Shown: one piece after another, positions 1 to 8,268 of the stretch | How the letters are laid out: the number at the start of each line of letters is the position of its first letter | How positions within the stretch are numbered: the stretch's first letter is position 1 | From: Bacteroidota bacterium | GTDB taxonomy: Bacteria; Bacteroidota; Bacteroidia; Flavobacteriales; JADGDT01 | Assembly (NCBI GenBank): GCA_039714315.1 | Contig: JBDLJM010000011.1 | Coordinates: forward strand, 1-38,899 | Reading direction: 5' to 3' | DNA length: 38,899 bases | Program-made: the position numbers and the translations under genes | The notes under the pieces: generated by a model | Databases searched by the model: none | What the model was told of the DNA's origin: nothing | What the model saw: only the letters and a program-made list of their open reading frames with translations

Positions 1-1557
1 TGAAAGCAATATTAGAATCGCTACTATTATTTTACGGTCTTTTTTATTCCCCTGATCAGAAATTCCGGTCATTATTCTGTCCCAACGGAACTTACTTAGG
101 CCTTTTCCATGTTGATTTAAACTCATCCAGATAAATGTTGGTTTACCCACAACATGATCTTCGGGTACAAATCCCCAGAATCTTGAATCTAATGAGTTGT
201 AGCGGTTATCGCCCATCATCCAGTAGTAATCTTGTTTGAAAGTATATGAATTACTTTCTACACCGTTGATTAAGAATTTACCGTCTTTTTCTTCAAGAGT
301 GTTATTCTCATAAACAGTAATCAGTCTGCGGTAAAATTCAATATTGTCATTATTTAGGGGAGTAGTAACACCCGCTTCAGGAATGTATATAGTTCCATAG
401 TTATCTACATTCCAATTTTTGTTTGATGGGAAAATACCTGAACTTTTTCTAGTAGATGGTTTAATATATTGTTTAACAGATTCTACAGCTTTCCATGAAC
501 TTAGTTGGCTAACCTTTTCTTCGGTTAGGTTAATGGCATATACACGGTTTAAATCGTCCTTGTTTTTAGCACTTGTAAATTTTTGCCAATTAGGAAAGTT
601 TATGTTAAAGTATTGGTAATAGTCCCCTGCAGGTATTATTCCATCGGTAATGTCAAGCTTTCTTGTCAGGATATTGTCAGAATATGTGTCTCCCGAGACA
701 AATAAAGATTTACCAGGCTTTATGGTTACTATATATGAAAATTGAGCTTTAGCTCCCTCAGGTAATTTTTGTTCTTTCCCATTTACGAATACAACACCAT
801 TTTCTATTTTTAGCGAATCTCCGGCTATTGCAACACAACGTTTAATATAATTTGTCTTTTTGTCAACCGGAGCATCAACCATCGGGTAGTTAAAGACTAC
901 AATATCATTGTTTTTTATTGATGAGAATTTCGGAAGTCTGAAATATGGTAATTCAGGCCCTTTAATATATGCTGGTAATCCTAAAACGGGAATTGAATCA
1001 TGTAGTAGAGGCAGAGTAAATTGTGTCATAGGAACTCTTGTTCCGTAACTCATTTTACTTACAAAAAGGAAGTCACCAACCATCATTGATTTTTCCATTG
1101 ATGAAGTTGGAATAGTATAGGCTTCAAAAGAAAAAGTTCTGATTATTGTTGCTGCAACTATTGCAAATACAATTGCGCTTACCCAGTCGCCTGTGTCAGT
1201 TTTTGATTCATGCGATCTGCTTTCTATAAATTTGGGGTCTTCAACATAGTTTAAGTAGAATAGGTAAAAGCCAAGAGTGAAAGTAACCAGAAGGCTATCA
1301 GTAGTTTTGTTTTTACCAAAGCTCCTTATCAGTTCTATCCATGATACAATTATCATAATATTATTCACAATTGGAATAAAGAAAAGAAATATCCACCACC
1401 ATGGGCGATTTATGATCTTTAAAAGTATGTGAATATTGTAAAATGGAATAATAGCAGAAATAGGTGAAAATCCTGCTTTTTTATATAGTTTCCAGGTTCC
1501 TGCAAAGTGAATTACATTTAGAACAAGAAAAGTAATTATCCAATAAGTTAAACTCAT
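1..1557 (-). CDS. lepB: Signal peptidase I, C-terminus cut by window edge
   Basis: This enzyme removes signal peptides from exported proteins at the inner membrane, using a Ser/Lys dyad. The reading frame starts at the ATG at 1557 and is still open at base 1, so at least 519 codons are present and the end is missing. The N-terminus carries several hydrophobic segments (about residues 1-20, 53-72 and 85-102) resembling the DUF5684-type membrane region seen in Bacteroidota homologues. A transmembrane segment at about 124-140 follows. The catalytic Ser153 is in PTSSMEKSM and the likely general base Lys239 is in YIKRCVAIAGD. The late box GDNRYNSLDSRFWGFVP is also present. A long insertion between the Lys box and this last box makes it much larger than enterobacterial LepB. 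It follows dapB on the same strand with 92 bp between them, so co-transcription is plausible. Confidence 0.95.
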   Translation of the reverse strand, partial: MSLTYWIITFLVLNVIHFAGTWKLYKKAGFSPISAIIPFYNIHILLKIINRPWWWIFLFFIPIVNNIMIIVSWIELIRSFGKNKTTDSLLVTFTLGFYLFYLNYVEDPKFIESRSHESKTDTGDWVSAIVFAIVAATIIRTFSFEAYTIPTSSMEKSMMVGDFLFVSKMSYGTRVPMTQFTLPLLHDSIPVLGLPAYIKGPELPYFRLPKFSSIKNNDIVVFNYPMVDAPVDKKTNYIKRCVAIAGDSLKIENGVVFVNGKEQKLPEGAKAQFSYIVTIKPGKSLFVSGDTYSDNILTRKLDITDGIIPAGDYYQYFNINFPNWQKFTSAKNKDDLNRVYAINLTEEKVSQLSSWKAVESVKQYIKPSTRKSSGIFPSNKNWNVDNYGTIYIPEAGVTTPLNNDNIEFYRRLITVYENNTLEEKDGKFLINGVESNSYTFKQDYYWMMGDNRYNSLDSRFWGFVPEDHVVGKPTFIWMSLNQHGKGLSKFRWDRIMTGISDQGNKKDRKIIVAILILLS

Positions 1558-1649
1558 GATCTGTTTTTTGTTTTTTTTAAGGTTCGTTTATTTACTAACG
1601 ATTGAATATTGATTTTGTTACTTCATTAAATAATAAAGTGTCACTCTTT

Positions 1650-2348
1650 TTATAAACCAAGAACATCTTTCATACTGAATACCCCTTCTTTGTCAACAAG
1701 CCATTCGGCAGCAACTACCGCACCCAAAGCAAAGCCTTTTCTGTTGTGGGCAGTATGTTTTATTTCTATGTCATCAATTTCCGAATTGTACGTTACGGTA
1801 TGAGTTCCGGGAATGTTTTCAATACGTTTAGCAGTGATAGCTATCTCATTTTCTCCTGAATTATCAAGTTTCCAGCCTGTGAAGTCAGAATTTTCGATGA
1901 TTCCTTCTGCCAGTGTAATTGCGGTTCCGCTTGGGGCATCAAGTTTTTTTGTATGGTGAATTTCTTCCATCTCAACCGAATAGTTATGGGGAGAGATCAT
2001 CTTAGCCAGTTTTTTATTTAGCTCGAAGAATATATTTACTCCTAAACTGAAGTTAGAGGCATAAATAAAAGCACCTTTTTTTTCATTACAATAATCAACT
2101 ATATCATCATAGTTGTGAAGCCATCCGGTAGTACCTGAAATTATAGGAATATTATTTTTGATTGCTTTTTTTATATTGTTAAATGCCGATTCAGGAACAC
2201 TAAAATCAATTGCAACATCTGCTATGCTGATTTCTTCATCGCTAAATCCTTTGATTTCTGCTTTTAATACTATCTCGTGTCCCCGGCTAAGAGCAATTTT
2301 TTCAATTTCCTGCCCCATTCTGCCGTACCCCAGTAAGGCTATTTTCAT
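1650..2348 (-). CDS. dapB: 4-hydroxy-tetrahydrodipicolinate reductase
   Basis: DapB performs the NAD(P)H-dependent reduction step of the diaminopimelate/lysine pathway, which supplies peptidoglycan precursors. The N-terminal Rossmann motif is MKIALLGYGRMG. The substrate and catalytic box EIHHTKKLDAPSGTA lies around residues 129-143, with H131/H132 and K135 as the expected active-site residues. I chose the ATG at 2348 (232 residues). An in-frame TTG at 2372 would add eight residues before the nucleotide-binding motif and overlap the upstream gene by 11 bp, whereas family members begin right at this motif. It lies 13 bp after the DUF5683 gene and before lepB, an order common in Flavobacteriia. 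Confidence 0.95.
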   Translation of the reverse strand: MKIALLGYGRMGQEIEKIALSRGHEIVLKAEIKGFSDEEISIADVAIDFSVPESAFNNIKKAIKNNIPIISGTTGWLHNYDDIVDYCNEKKGAFIYASNFSLGVNIFFELNKKLAKMISPHNYSVEMEEIHHTKKLDAPSGTAITLAEGIIENSDFTGWKLDNSGENEIAITAKRIENIPGTHTVTYNSEIDDIEIKHTAHNRKGFALGAVVAAEWLVDKEGVFSMKDVLGL

Positions 2349-2361
2349 TGTATGTAATTTT

Positions 2362-2982
2362 TTAAAGATCAAGGCTTAATCTTAAACCATAAGCATGTGG
2401 ATCCTTGAAGTTTGTATTTTGAAATATGCTAGGTTCTACTCTAAGTGAAAGGTCATTGCTTATGTTAAAATTTATTAGGTGGGCATCGACGTAAGCATCG
2501 AGAATATTAAATGCGTAGATTCCTATCATAATTAAAATAGATAAATCTCTTTGGTTTCTGTAATGATCCATCCAGGCTATAAGCTGACTTTCCTGTGGTA
2601 ATATGTTTTTATAGTCATCATCGCCGCCACTAAGTCTAATTCTATATGCTTCCAGGAATACATTATAATTTTCCTGATTCCAGTTAATGGCATATATTCC
2701 TCCTGCAAAAGCTGCAAAAACTAAAGGTACCTTCCAGTATTTTTCGTTATATATTTGTCCTAATCCCGGAAATACAGCAGAATACAGGGCAGCAGTAGAC
2801 GGTACTTTTTGTAAAGTGTTTTCCTGAACCGAAACTCCATCAACATCAATAACCTTTACCGGTGCATTTTTTGTTAAATAGTTAATATTTGTTTTTGTGC
2901 TGTCGTTTTGAGCCAATAAATTGATTTGAAGTATGAATATAAATACTCCAATTATTGGAATGGATTTGATTGAAATCTTCAA
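2362..2982 (-). CDS. DUF5683 membrane protein
   Basis: This is a 206-residue protein of unknown function. The first 24 residues look like a signal peptide ending in LLA-Q. A DUF5683-like core follows: AVFPGLGQIYNEKYWKVPLVF (about 88-108) with a hydrophobic segment, and a second hydrophobic segment around 147-162 (ILIMIGIYAFNILDAYVDAH). The last 40 residues look like short beta-strands. The only plausible start is TTG at 2982, because there is no in-frame ATG until the middle of the protein. The parB stop codon lies in the same frame only six bases upstream, so translation is probably coupled to parB. The neighbours parB and dapB are typical for this family in Flavobacteriia, but they do not reveal its role. 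Confidence 0.82.
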   Translation of the reverse strand: MKISIKSIPIIGVFIFILQINLLAQNDSTKTNINYLTKNAPVKVIDVDGVSVQENTLQKVPSTAALYSAVFPGLGQIYNEKYWKVPLVFAAFAGGIYAINWNQENYNVFLEAYRIRLSGGDDDYKNILPQESQLIAWMDHYRNQRDLSILIMIGIYAFNILDAYVDAHLINFNISNDLSLRVEPSIFQNTNFKDPHAYGLRLSLDL

Positions 2983-2988
2983 ACTGCG

Positions 2989-3888
2989 TTATTCAATTAT
3001 TTTTTTGATTCTCTCAAAGTCTGCCTCAGAGTGGAAGTTTATTATTAACTTTCCTTTTCCGTTTTTAGAAACTTTAATATCCACCTTGTTACCAAAATGT
3101 TCCGAAAGATCTTTTGATGCATTTACATACGATTCAGCAAGAATAGATTTTTCTTTCTTTTCATTTTTTACAGGTAACTCACCGTTTTTATAACTTTTAA
3201 CTAACTCTTCTACCTGACGAACAGAAAGACCGTCTTTTAAGATTAATTCATAGAATTCCAGCTGTACTTCTGTGTCTTCAATATTAATTAAAGCTCGTCC
3301 GTGTCCCATGCTGAGCATCCCGTCTCTCATCCCTGTTTGGATTATAGGGTCAAGTTTTAATAATCTTAAGTAGTTGGTAATTGTAGATCTCTTTTTTCCA
3401 ACTCGTTCACTCATTTTCTCCTGAGTGAGTTCACATTCTTCAATAAGTCTCTGGTACGACAGGGCAACTTCAATAGCATCTAAATCCTGTCTCTGAATAT
3501 TTTCGACCAATGCCATTTCGAGCATTTCCTGATCGTTTGCAATTCTTATAAAAGCAGGTACCTGAGTTAGTCCGGCTAATTTTGAGGCTCTAAAACGACG
3601 CTCACCTGAAACCAGTTGGTATTTGTTAAATCCAATTTTGCGAACAGTGATGGGTTGAATAACACCCAGTTCTTTAATCGAATCAGATAATTCTTTTAAA
3701 GCTTCTTCGTTGAAATAAGTTCTTGGCTGAAATGGGTTAACTTCAATGGAAGTAATTTCTATTTCTGCTATATTGCCAATTACTTTATCTGCATTTTTAT
3801 CTTGTGCTGTGCTAACATCTGTTTTTGGATCTTTCAGTAAAGCTGAAAGGCCTCTGCCCATTGCCTGTTTTTTAGTTGCTTTTGCCAT
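2989..3888 (-). CDS. parB: Chromosome partitioning protein ParB
   Basis: ParB binds parS sites near the origin and works with the ParA ATPase in chromosome segregation. At 299 residues it has normal family length. The N-terminal segment MGRGLSALL is typical of chromosomal ParB. The nuclease-like N-domain contains NPFQPRTYF and GERRFRASKLAG, the CTP/arginine-patch box, followed by LVENIQRQDLDAIE. A helix-turn-helix is visible at LTQEKMSERVGKKRSTITNYLRLL. The basic C-terminus is probably the dimerisation domain. It starts 5 bp after the parA stop codon, so the two form an operon. I saw no good parS site near the genes. Confidence 0.96.
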   Translation of the reverse strand: MAKATKKQAMGRGLSALLKDPKTDVSTAQDKNADKVIGNIAEIEITSIEVNPFQPRTYFNEEALKELSDSIKELGVIQPITVRKIGFNKYQLVSGERRFRASKLAGLTQVPAFIRIANDQEMLEMALVENIQRQDLDAIEVALSYQRLIEECELTQEKMSERVGKKRSTITNYLRLLKLDPIIQTGMRDGMLSMGHGRALINIEDTEVQLEFYELILKDGLSVRQVEELVKSYKNGELPVKNEKKEKSILAESYVNASKDLSEHFGNKVDIKVSKNGKGKLIINFHSEADFERIKKIIE

Positions 3889-3893
3889 CTATA

Positions 3894-4673
3894 TTAATTT
3901 ATAACCTCCAAACTGTTTTTCTCAACAACTTCGTGTGCTAAGTTAAGATAATTTATGGCACCCTTGCTGGCAGCATCATATTTAATTATGCTTTCGCCAT
4001 AACTTGGAGCCTCACTTAAACGAACATTTCTCTGGATGATTGTTTCAAAAACCATAGCTTCAAAATGAGCTTTTACTTCTTCAACAACCTGATTAGATAA
4101 CCTTAATCTAGCATCGTACATAGTTAGTAAAAGTCCTTCTATGTCCAAGTCAGGGTTGTGTATGTTTTGAACGCTTTTTACTGTATTTAACAGTTTTCCC
4201 AATCCTTCAAGAGCAAAATATTCACATTGTATCGGAATAATTACAGAGTCGGCAGCAGTTAATGCATTCAATGTTATAAGTCCCAGTGAAGGTGCACAAT
4301 CGATAATTATAAAATCGTAATCGTTTTTTACTTCCTCGAGAGCTACTTTTAACATTGACTCCCTGTTTGGCTTATCAACCAGTTCTATTTCGGTAGCCAC
4401 CAAATCTAAATGAGCAGGCATAACATCCACATTTGGAGAGTCCGTTTCTAAAATAGCATCGCTGGCAGCTGCAGCGTGTTCCAGACATTGATATGTTCCT
4501 AATTCTATACTTTCTACATCCAGACCAAGAGCAGAGGTAGCGTTGGCCTGAGGGTCAGCATCAATTAATAGAATCTTTTTTTCCAGTACGCCTAAAGATG
4601 CAGCTAAATTAACTGAAGTGGTTGTTTTACCAACACCACCTTTTTGGTTGGCAATTGCAATTATTTTTCCCAT
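3894..4673 (-). CDS. parA: Chromosome partitioning ATPase ParA
   Basis: This is a deviant Walker-type ATPase that forms dynamic gradients on the nucleoid and drives ParB-DNA complexes apart. The deviant P-loop KGGVGKTTTS spans residues 11-20, with the signature Lys11 and the nucleotide-binding Lys16. The Walker A' DADPQAN starts at D38 and the Walker B is DCAPSLG. At 259 residues and without an N-terminal DNA-binding extension, it is the chromosomal Soj-like form. It is the first gene of the minus-strand run parA-parB-DUF5683-dapB-lepB. The 335 bp upstream must hold its promoter, although I could not identify a consensus box there. Confidence 0.96.
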   Translation of the reverse strand: MGKIIAIANQKGGVGKTTTSVNLAASLGVLEKKILLIDADPQANATSALGLDVESIELGTYQCLEHAAAASDAILETDSPNVDVMPAHLDLVATEIELVDKPNRESMLKVALEEVKNDYDFIIIDCAPSLGLITLNALTAADSVIIPIQCEYFALEGLGKLLNTVKSVQNIHNPDLDIEGLLLTMYDARLRLSNQVVEEVKAHFEAMVFETIIQRNVRLSEAPSYGESIIKYDAASKGAINYLNLAHEVVEKNSLEVIN

Positions 4674-5008
4674 TTACGTCGAATAATTTGAATAAGATTG
4701 TTGTCGAAAAAATATATCATAACCTCAATAAATTATTAGAGGAGTAATATGCTGACTAACGTTCTTAAAATGTGCGTAAAAATATAAATATTATTTAGCA
4801 TTTATAACTCTTCAGCGATAGAATTATTAACATAAGAATATACTTTGTTAAAAGTACGAGAATACTTATCCGATATTTAATTGTTTTTAGTGGTTTAAGT
4901 GGATATTATCAAAAAAAAATAATAGTTTAACATTTTAACAGTGTTTATAACTTTTTAGATTAAGGGATCTCTAAAAACACCTTCGCATCAAAATTTTCAG
5001 AGGTCTCC
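4674..5008. other. Intergenic gap between receptor gene and parA
   Basis: No gene is visible in this AT-rich 335-bp stretch. It must contain the promoter of parA and the transcription end of the receptor gene, both on the minus strand. On the minus strand a weak AT-only hairpin (around 4925-4945) is followed by a run of nine T, which might terminate the receptor transcript. I saw no parS-like palindrome and no clear TAnnTTTG box facing parA. Confidence 0.5.
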
Positions 5009-7414
5009 TTAAAAACCAACTTCTCCCTCTTGTTCTCCGTTTTCTGAAGATTTTCTTTTTCTCGAAGATTTTTTCTTTGGAGCTTTTCCGAAGTTATAGG
5101 TAAATGTAATGTAAGCAACTCTGGATTCCCATTTTCGGTTCCCAATTTCTTCAAATCCCTGTCCGCTTGTATTGTATGTGAAGCTGTAGGAGTTGAAAAC
5201 ATCGCTAAGTCTAAAACCTAAAGTGGCTTTTTTGTTGAATAAGCTTTTTCTAACACCCAGTTCCATTCCATACATTGGGTCTATATATCCCTGTGGAATA
5301 ATTCTTTTCCCTCTGTATCTTCCTGAAGCCTGTAAACTCAGTGTCGGTGTTATTTTAAAGGTGTTATTTAGTCTGGTGAACCAGTTAATTCCATTATTGC
5401 TGAAGTTAGGGTCATTTGTTTCAAGGTTGGTATAATACATGTTGAAACTACCGTTTATACTCCACCACGGGAATAGTTTTGACATTATTGAAGCCTCAAA
5501 CCCCATTTCCTGTGCAGTTGCAATGTTGGAGTAAGTAGCAGTAGAAACCCCGTATTCGTCAACTAGTTTTATTCTGTTTATCTTGTCGCTTGTATGTCTG
5601 TAGAATACAGCAGTATTGAAAGATCCTCCTCTCCAGTATCTGTTGAAAGATAATTCTATTGAGTTTGTGAATTCCGGATTTAAGTAAGGGTTCCCCATCC
5701 AGATGTTTAAGGTGTCGGAATATCTTTTTGCCGGATTTAACTGGCGTGTTGATGGTCGTGAAACCCTTTTACTGTAACTAAGTCCTAATTCGTTTTGATC
5801 GCCAAGGCTTCTGGTTAGAAATGCGCTTGGGTAAAAGTTTGGGTAATTATTTTCATATGCATCTTCACCTTCCAGACGAGACTCTGTAAAAGCCTGTTCT
5901 ACCCGCATTCCTGCCTGTAAAGCCCATTTATTCCATTTTTTACCATAATTTGTATATGCGGAATATATCTGCTCTTTAAAAAAGTAGTGGTCGGATCTTG
6001 AATCTATAGGATCATTATTCTCTTCATTAAAATATTTGTAATCAGAATCTATATTTCTAATATGTCCCTTTACACCGAATTCTAATTTGTATTTATCTGT
6101 ATCTTTTACAAAGTCGGCCTGTAGAGTTGTTAAGTCGTCATCACCAATTGTAAGGTCTCTTTCGTCAATACTGTTCATTGATTCAAATAAACTGTTAGCA
6201 TCCCTTTTAGAGTCAGTTCTGTATGCGTTTATTTCCAGATACGAACCTTTGCTGTAGTCATGTTTAAAGGTTAGATCATGACTTAGTGAATTGAAGCTTG
6301 CAACGCTTTCTGTGTAGCGTTCCTCCATTGGGTTTTCGTAAACAATATCCTGGAAGGAATTTCTGTCCGATTTTCTGATATTAGCGGTATAGCTAAGTGT
6401 GTTTTTATTGTTAAAAGAGTAGTCGATACCTGTTTTCAAAGTATTACTTTGTCTCTGTCGCTTATTATCACTTGTTTGTTCCAAAAGTTTCTCATTACCG
6501 TCGTATGATGTAATTCTGGAAAAGTCGCCTGAAGTTTCTCTTTCGTGGCTTCGGTACCCGTAATTGGCAAAAATATTCCATTTTCCTACATTGTAGTTTA
6601 GGTTTAAAGACCCATTGTACTTGTTGAATCCTGAAAATTCGTTTGCTGTACCTATTCCTCCTGTAGCACTTCCGTTAAAGCCTAATTTTTTATTTTTCTT
6701 AAGTATTATATTTAAAATCCCTGATATTCCGTCAGGATCATATTTTGCTGATGGATTTGTAATTATTTCCACCCTGTCTATGTTTTCTGCAGGGATTGTG
6801 GCTAAAAGTTCTTCGGAAGAAAGGTTTGTTGGTCTGCCGTCAACAAGGATTCTCACATTTTCATTCCCTCTAAGTGAAACATTTCCTTCTATATCAACAT
6901 CTACAGAGGGTAAGCTACTCATTATATCCGTTGCTGAAGCTCCTGCAGTCAATAGATCTTTACCAATATTAACTACTTTTTTATCGATCTTATTTTCTAC
7001 ATAAGTCCGTTCTGATGTTACGGTAACATTTTCCAGAACATCAACATCAGGTTGTAGAGCTAATTTTCCTAAATCTATGTTGTTGTTTTTACGGTTTACA
7101 TGAATTTCTTTGGAAGTATAGGCTTCATAACCAATAAAATCAATTTTTAGAATATATTTTCCGGGCTTTATATTGTCGAAATTAAAAAATCCACTATTAT
7201 CGGTTAAATTTCCTGCTACAATTTCATTAGTTTTCTTGCTCTGTAATGATACTGAGGCAAATTCTACATTATTTCCTGTTTCATTATCGATGACAGTTCC
7301 CTTAATAGTCCCGCTTTTTGGGGGATTATTTATAGGGTCATTATCAGATTCGGCTGCAAACGAATTTGTAAGAGTGAAAAGTAAAAATACAATTGAAAAT
7401 AGTATTCGGTTCAT
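5009..7414 (-). CDS. TonB-dependent receptor / outer-membrane beta-barrel protein
   Basis: This is probably an outer-membrane transporter or receptor of unknown substrate. The 801-residue protein starts with a signal peptide (cleavage near residue 21, SFAA). A carboxypeptidase-regulatory-like beta-sandwich follows at about 35-120 (GTVIDNETGNNVEFASVSL). Next comes a plug domain at about 125-240 (GASATDIMSSLPSVDVDIEGNVSLRGNENVRILVDG), and then a long beta-barrel ending near YITFTYNFGK. The barrel resembles the outer membrane protein beta-barrel family 3. I see no obvious TonB box and no SusD partner, so polysaccharide import by a Sus-like system is not supported. After the last expected strand there is a very basic tail (KAPKKKSSRKRKSSENG). 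The gene stands alone on the minus strand with its own likely promoter. Confidence 0.87.
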   Translation of the reverse strand: MNRILFSIVFLLFTLTNSFAAESDNDPINNPPKSGTIKGTVIDNETGNNVEFASVSLQSKKTNEIVAGNLTDNSGFFNFDNIKPGKYILKIDFIGYEAYTSKEIHVNRKNNNIDLGKLALQPDVDVLENVTVTSERTYVENKIDKKVVNIGKDLLTAGASATDIMSSLPSVDVDIEGNVSLRGNENVRILVDGRPTNLSSEELLATIPAENIDRVEIITNPSAKYDPDGISGILNIILKKNKKLGFNGSATGGIGTANEFSGFNKYNGSLNLNYNVGKWNIFANYGYRSHERETSGDFSRITSYDGNEKLLEQTSDNKRQRQSNTLKTGIDYSFNNKNTLSYTANIRKSDRNSFQDIVYENPMEERYTESVASFNSLSHDLTFKHDYSKGSYLEINAYRTDSKRDANSLFESMNSIDERDLTIGDDDLTTLQADFVKDTDKYKLEFGVKGHIRNIDSDYKYFNEENNDPIDSRSDHYFFKEQIYSAYTNYGKKWNKWALQAGMRVEQAFTESRLEGEDAYENNYPNFYPSAFLTRSLGDQNELGLSYSKRVSRPSTRQLNPAKRYSDTLNIWMGNPYLNPEFTNSIELSFNRYWRGGSFNTAVFYRHTSDKINRIKLVDEYGVSTATYSNIATAQEMGFEASIMSKLFPWWSINGSFNMYYTNLETNDPNFSNNGINWFTRLNNTFKITPTLSLQASGRYRGKRIIPQGYIDPMYGMELGVRKSLFNKKATLGFRLSDVFNSYSFTYNTSGQGFEEIGNRKWESRVAYITFTYNFGKAPKKKSSRKRKSSENGEQEGEVGF

Positions 7415-7431
7415 GAGTCATTATTTTGATG

Positions 7432-7439
7432 CAAAAATA
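7432..7439 (-). promoter_or_regulatory. Likely -7 box of the receptor gene
   Basis: On the minus strand this reads TATTTTTG, matching the Bacteroidota TAnnTTTG element. It sits 17 bp before the ATG of the receptor gene, a suitable distance for a short leader. I see no good -33 TTTG at the usual spacing. A dyad (7455-7479) occupies the region just upstream instead. Confidence 0.5.
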
Positions 7440-7454
7440 GGAAAAACAGGAATA

Positions 7455-7479
7455 GAGATGCTATATATTAATACATCTC
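7455..7479. promoter_or_regulatory. Dyad upstream of the receptor promoter
   Basis: GAGATG and CATCTC form a perfect 6-bp inverted repeat around a 13-bp AT-rich spacer. The dyad lies just upstream of the minus-strand -7 box of the receptor gene, where a regulator would bind. On the plus strand it is followed by CCGGTTTTTT and so could also act as a terminator, but no plus-strand gene precedes it. Confidence 0.35.
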
Positions 7480-7682
7480 CCGGTTTTTTAACTAAGCTTA
7501 ACACTTCTGTTAAGAAAACTATAAAATACTGTAATCCGGATTATTATATAGTTTAAGTGTTTAATGTGTTGTTTGTCAGTTCTTTAGTGTTTTAAAAGGT
7601 GTTAGATGTACATTTGTATTGTCTATTTTAGGAAACAAGCTTTATAAGTATCAAAAGTTACTCAAAGTAGATGTTTGCTTTA

Positions 7683-7690
7683 TAATTTTG
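7683..7690 (+). promoter_or_regulatory. Likely -7 box of the thioredoxin-like gene
   Basis: TAATTTTG matches TAnnTTTG and lies 30 bp before the ATG at 7721. A -33 element at normal spacing is not obvious. Confidence 0.5.
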
Positions 7691-7720
7691 CATTTTAAAT
7701 TTTGAAAATAATTACATAAT

Positions 7721-8035
7721 ATGTTACATAAGCTAGAATTAGAAAAAGATTACAATGAATTTCTTGAGGCTAACGAATTTGTAGGTGTTTATTACAGTTC
7801 TCACAAATGTGGGGTTTGTAATACAATGAAGCCACAGGTAGCAGGGGTATTTAACAGTAATAGTGTAAAGCTTGCTGAGATAGTAGTTAATGAGCATAGA
7901 GAATTAGCTGCTCAACAATTGATAATGACTTCTCCAACAGTTGTTTTTTATGAAAATGGAAAAGAATTATTCAGAGAAAGCGGTTTTGTTGATTTGCAAA
8001 AAATAAACAGGAATTTGGGGATGATTACAGCTTAA
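7721..8035 (+). CDS. Thioredoxin family protein
   Basis: This is a small cytoplasmic thioredoxin-fold protein of 104 residues, probably a thiol-disulfide oxidoreductase. The active-site motif CGVC (C30, C33) follows the strand GVYYSSHK, and the cis-proline P72 is in MTSPTVVF. Both are where a minimal thioredoxin has them. It has no signal peptide. The active-site dipeptide Gly-Val differs from the Gly-Pro of classical thioredoxin, so the redox potential and partner may differ. It is transcribed alone: a consensus-like -7 box precedes it and a strong terminator follows 29 bp after the stop codon. Confidence 0.9.
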   Translation: MLHKLELEKDYNEFLEANEFVGVYYSSHKCGVCNTMKPQVAGVFNSNSVKLAEIVVNEHRELAAQQLIMTSPTVVFYENGKELFRESGFVDLQKINRNLGMITA

Positions 8036-8064
8036 GGCAGTTTTATTCTTAGTTATATTTATGG

Positions 8065-8097
8065 CGGTTGCTCTTGTTCAGGGTAACCGTTTTTTTT
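8065..8097 (+). terminator. Rho-independent terminator of the thioredoxin-like gene
   Basis: A 10-bp stem (8065-8074 with 8080-8089; two or three G-U pairs in RNA) closes a 5-base loop and is followed by eight T. It sits just after the stop codon at 8035 and its T-run abuts the transposase remnant. Confidence 0.85.
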
Positions 8098-8099
8098 AT

Positions 8100-8189
8100 T
8101 CATTTTGTAAATGCATCTACCCAATCCTGTACCGCAAAAGGCATAAAATATATACGCTCCTGATTATGGAATTTGTATTTTATGCTCAT
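8100..8189 (-). pseudogene. N-terminal remnant of a REP-associated (Y1-type) transposase
   Basis: A 29-codon frame with its own ATG (8189) reads MSIKYKFHNQERIYF followed by MPFAVQDWVDAFTK and a stop codon. From memory this matches the start of Bacteroidota REP-associated tyrosine transposases, whose N-termini read like KYKFH(N/D)..G.YF.TF.V..WIDVFTR. The rest of the protein, including the HxH metal motif and the catalytic tyrosine, is absent. The frame ends where the terminator of the neighbouring gene begins, so this looks like a deletion-truncated relic. The REP-like palindrome at 8236-8265 lies about 50 bp upstream, as expected for such elements. The assignment rests on pattern recall and should be confirmed by a protein search. 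Confidence 0.65.
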
Positions 8190-8235
8190 GTTATAGTCTT
8201 TTTCTATTAATAAATATAATATCGTTCTCTGTTTT

Positions 8236-8265
8236 GGCACGGATTACAAATCCGCGTTAGCGAGG
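8236..8265. repeat. REP-like palindrome
   Basis: The core CGGATT-ACA-AATCCG (8240-8254) is a perfect 6-bp hairpin flanked by GGCA and CGTTAGCGAGGGG. Similar palindromes recur in many Bacteroidota genomes next to REP-associated transposases. Here it lies just upstream of the transposase remnant and directly after the 3' end of the esterase gene. Confidence 0.6.
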
Positions 8266-8268
8266 GGT

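Larger units (their letters stand above)
7415..7720. other. Divergent intergenic region, receptor / thioredoxin-like gene
   Basis: This 306-bp region separates the minus-strand receptor gene from the plus-strand thioredoxin-like gene. It contains a candidate -7 box for each (7432-7439 and 7683-7690) and the dyad at 7455-7479. I see no gene in it. Confidence 0.6.

Noticed and set aside
7173-7556. A 127-codon plus-strand frame overlapping the receptor start
   Set aside because: It is mostly antisense to the receptor gene and shows no domain or signal peptide. It is a shadow frame.
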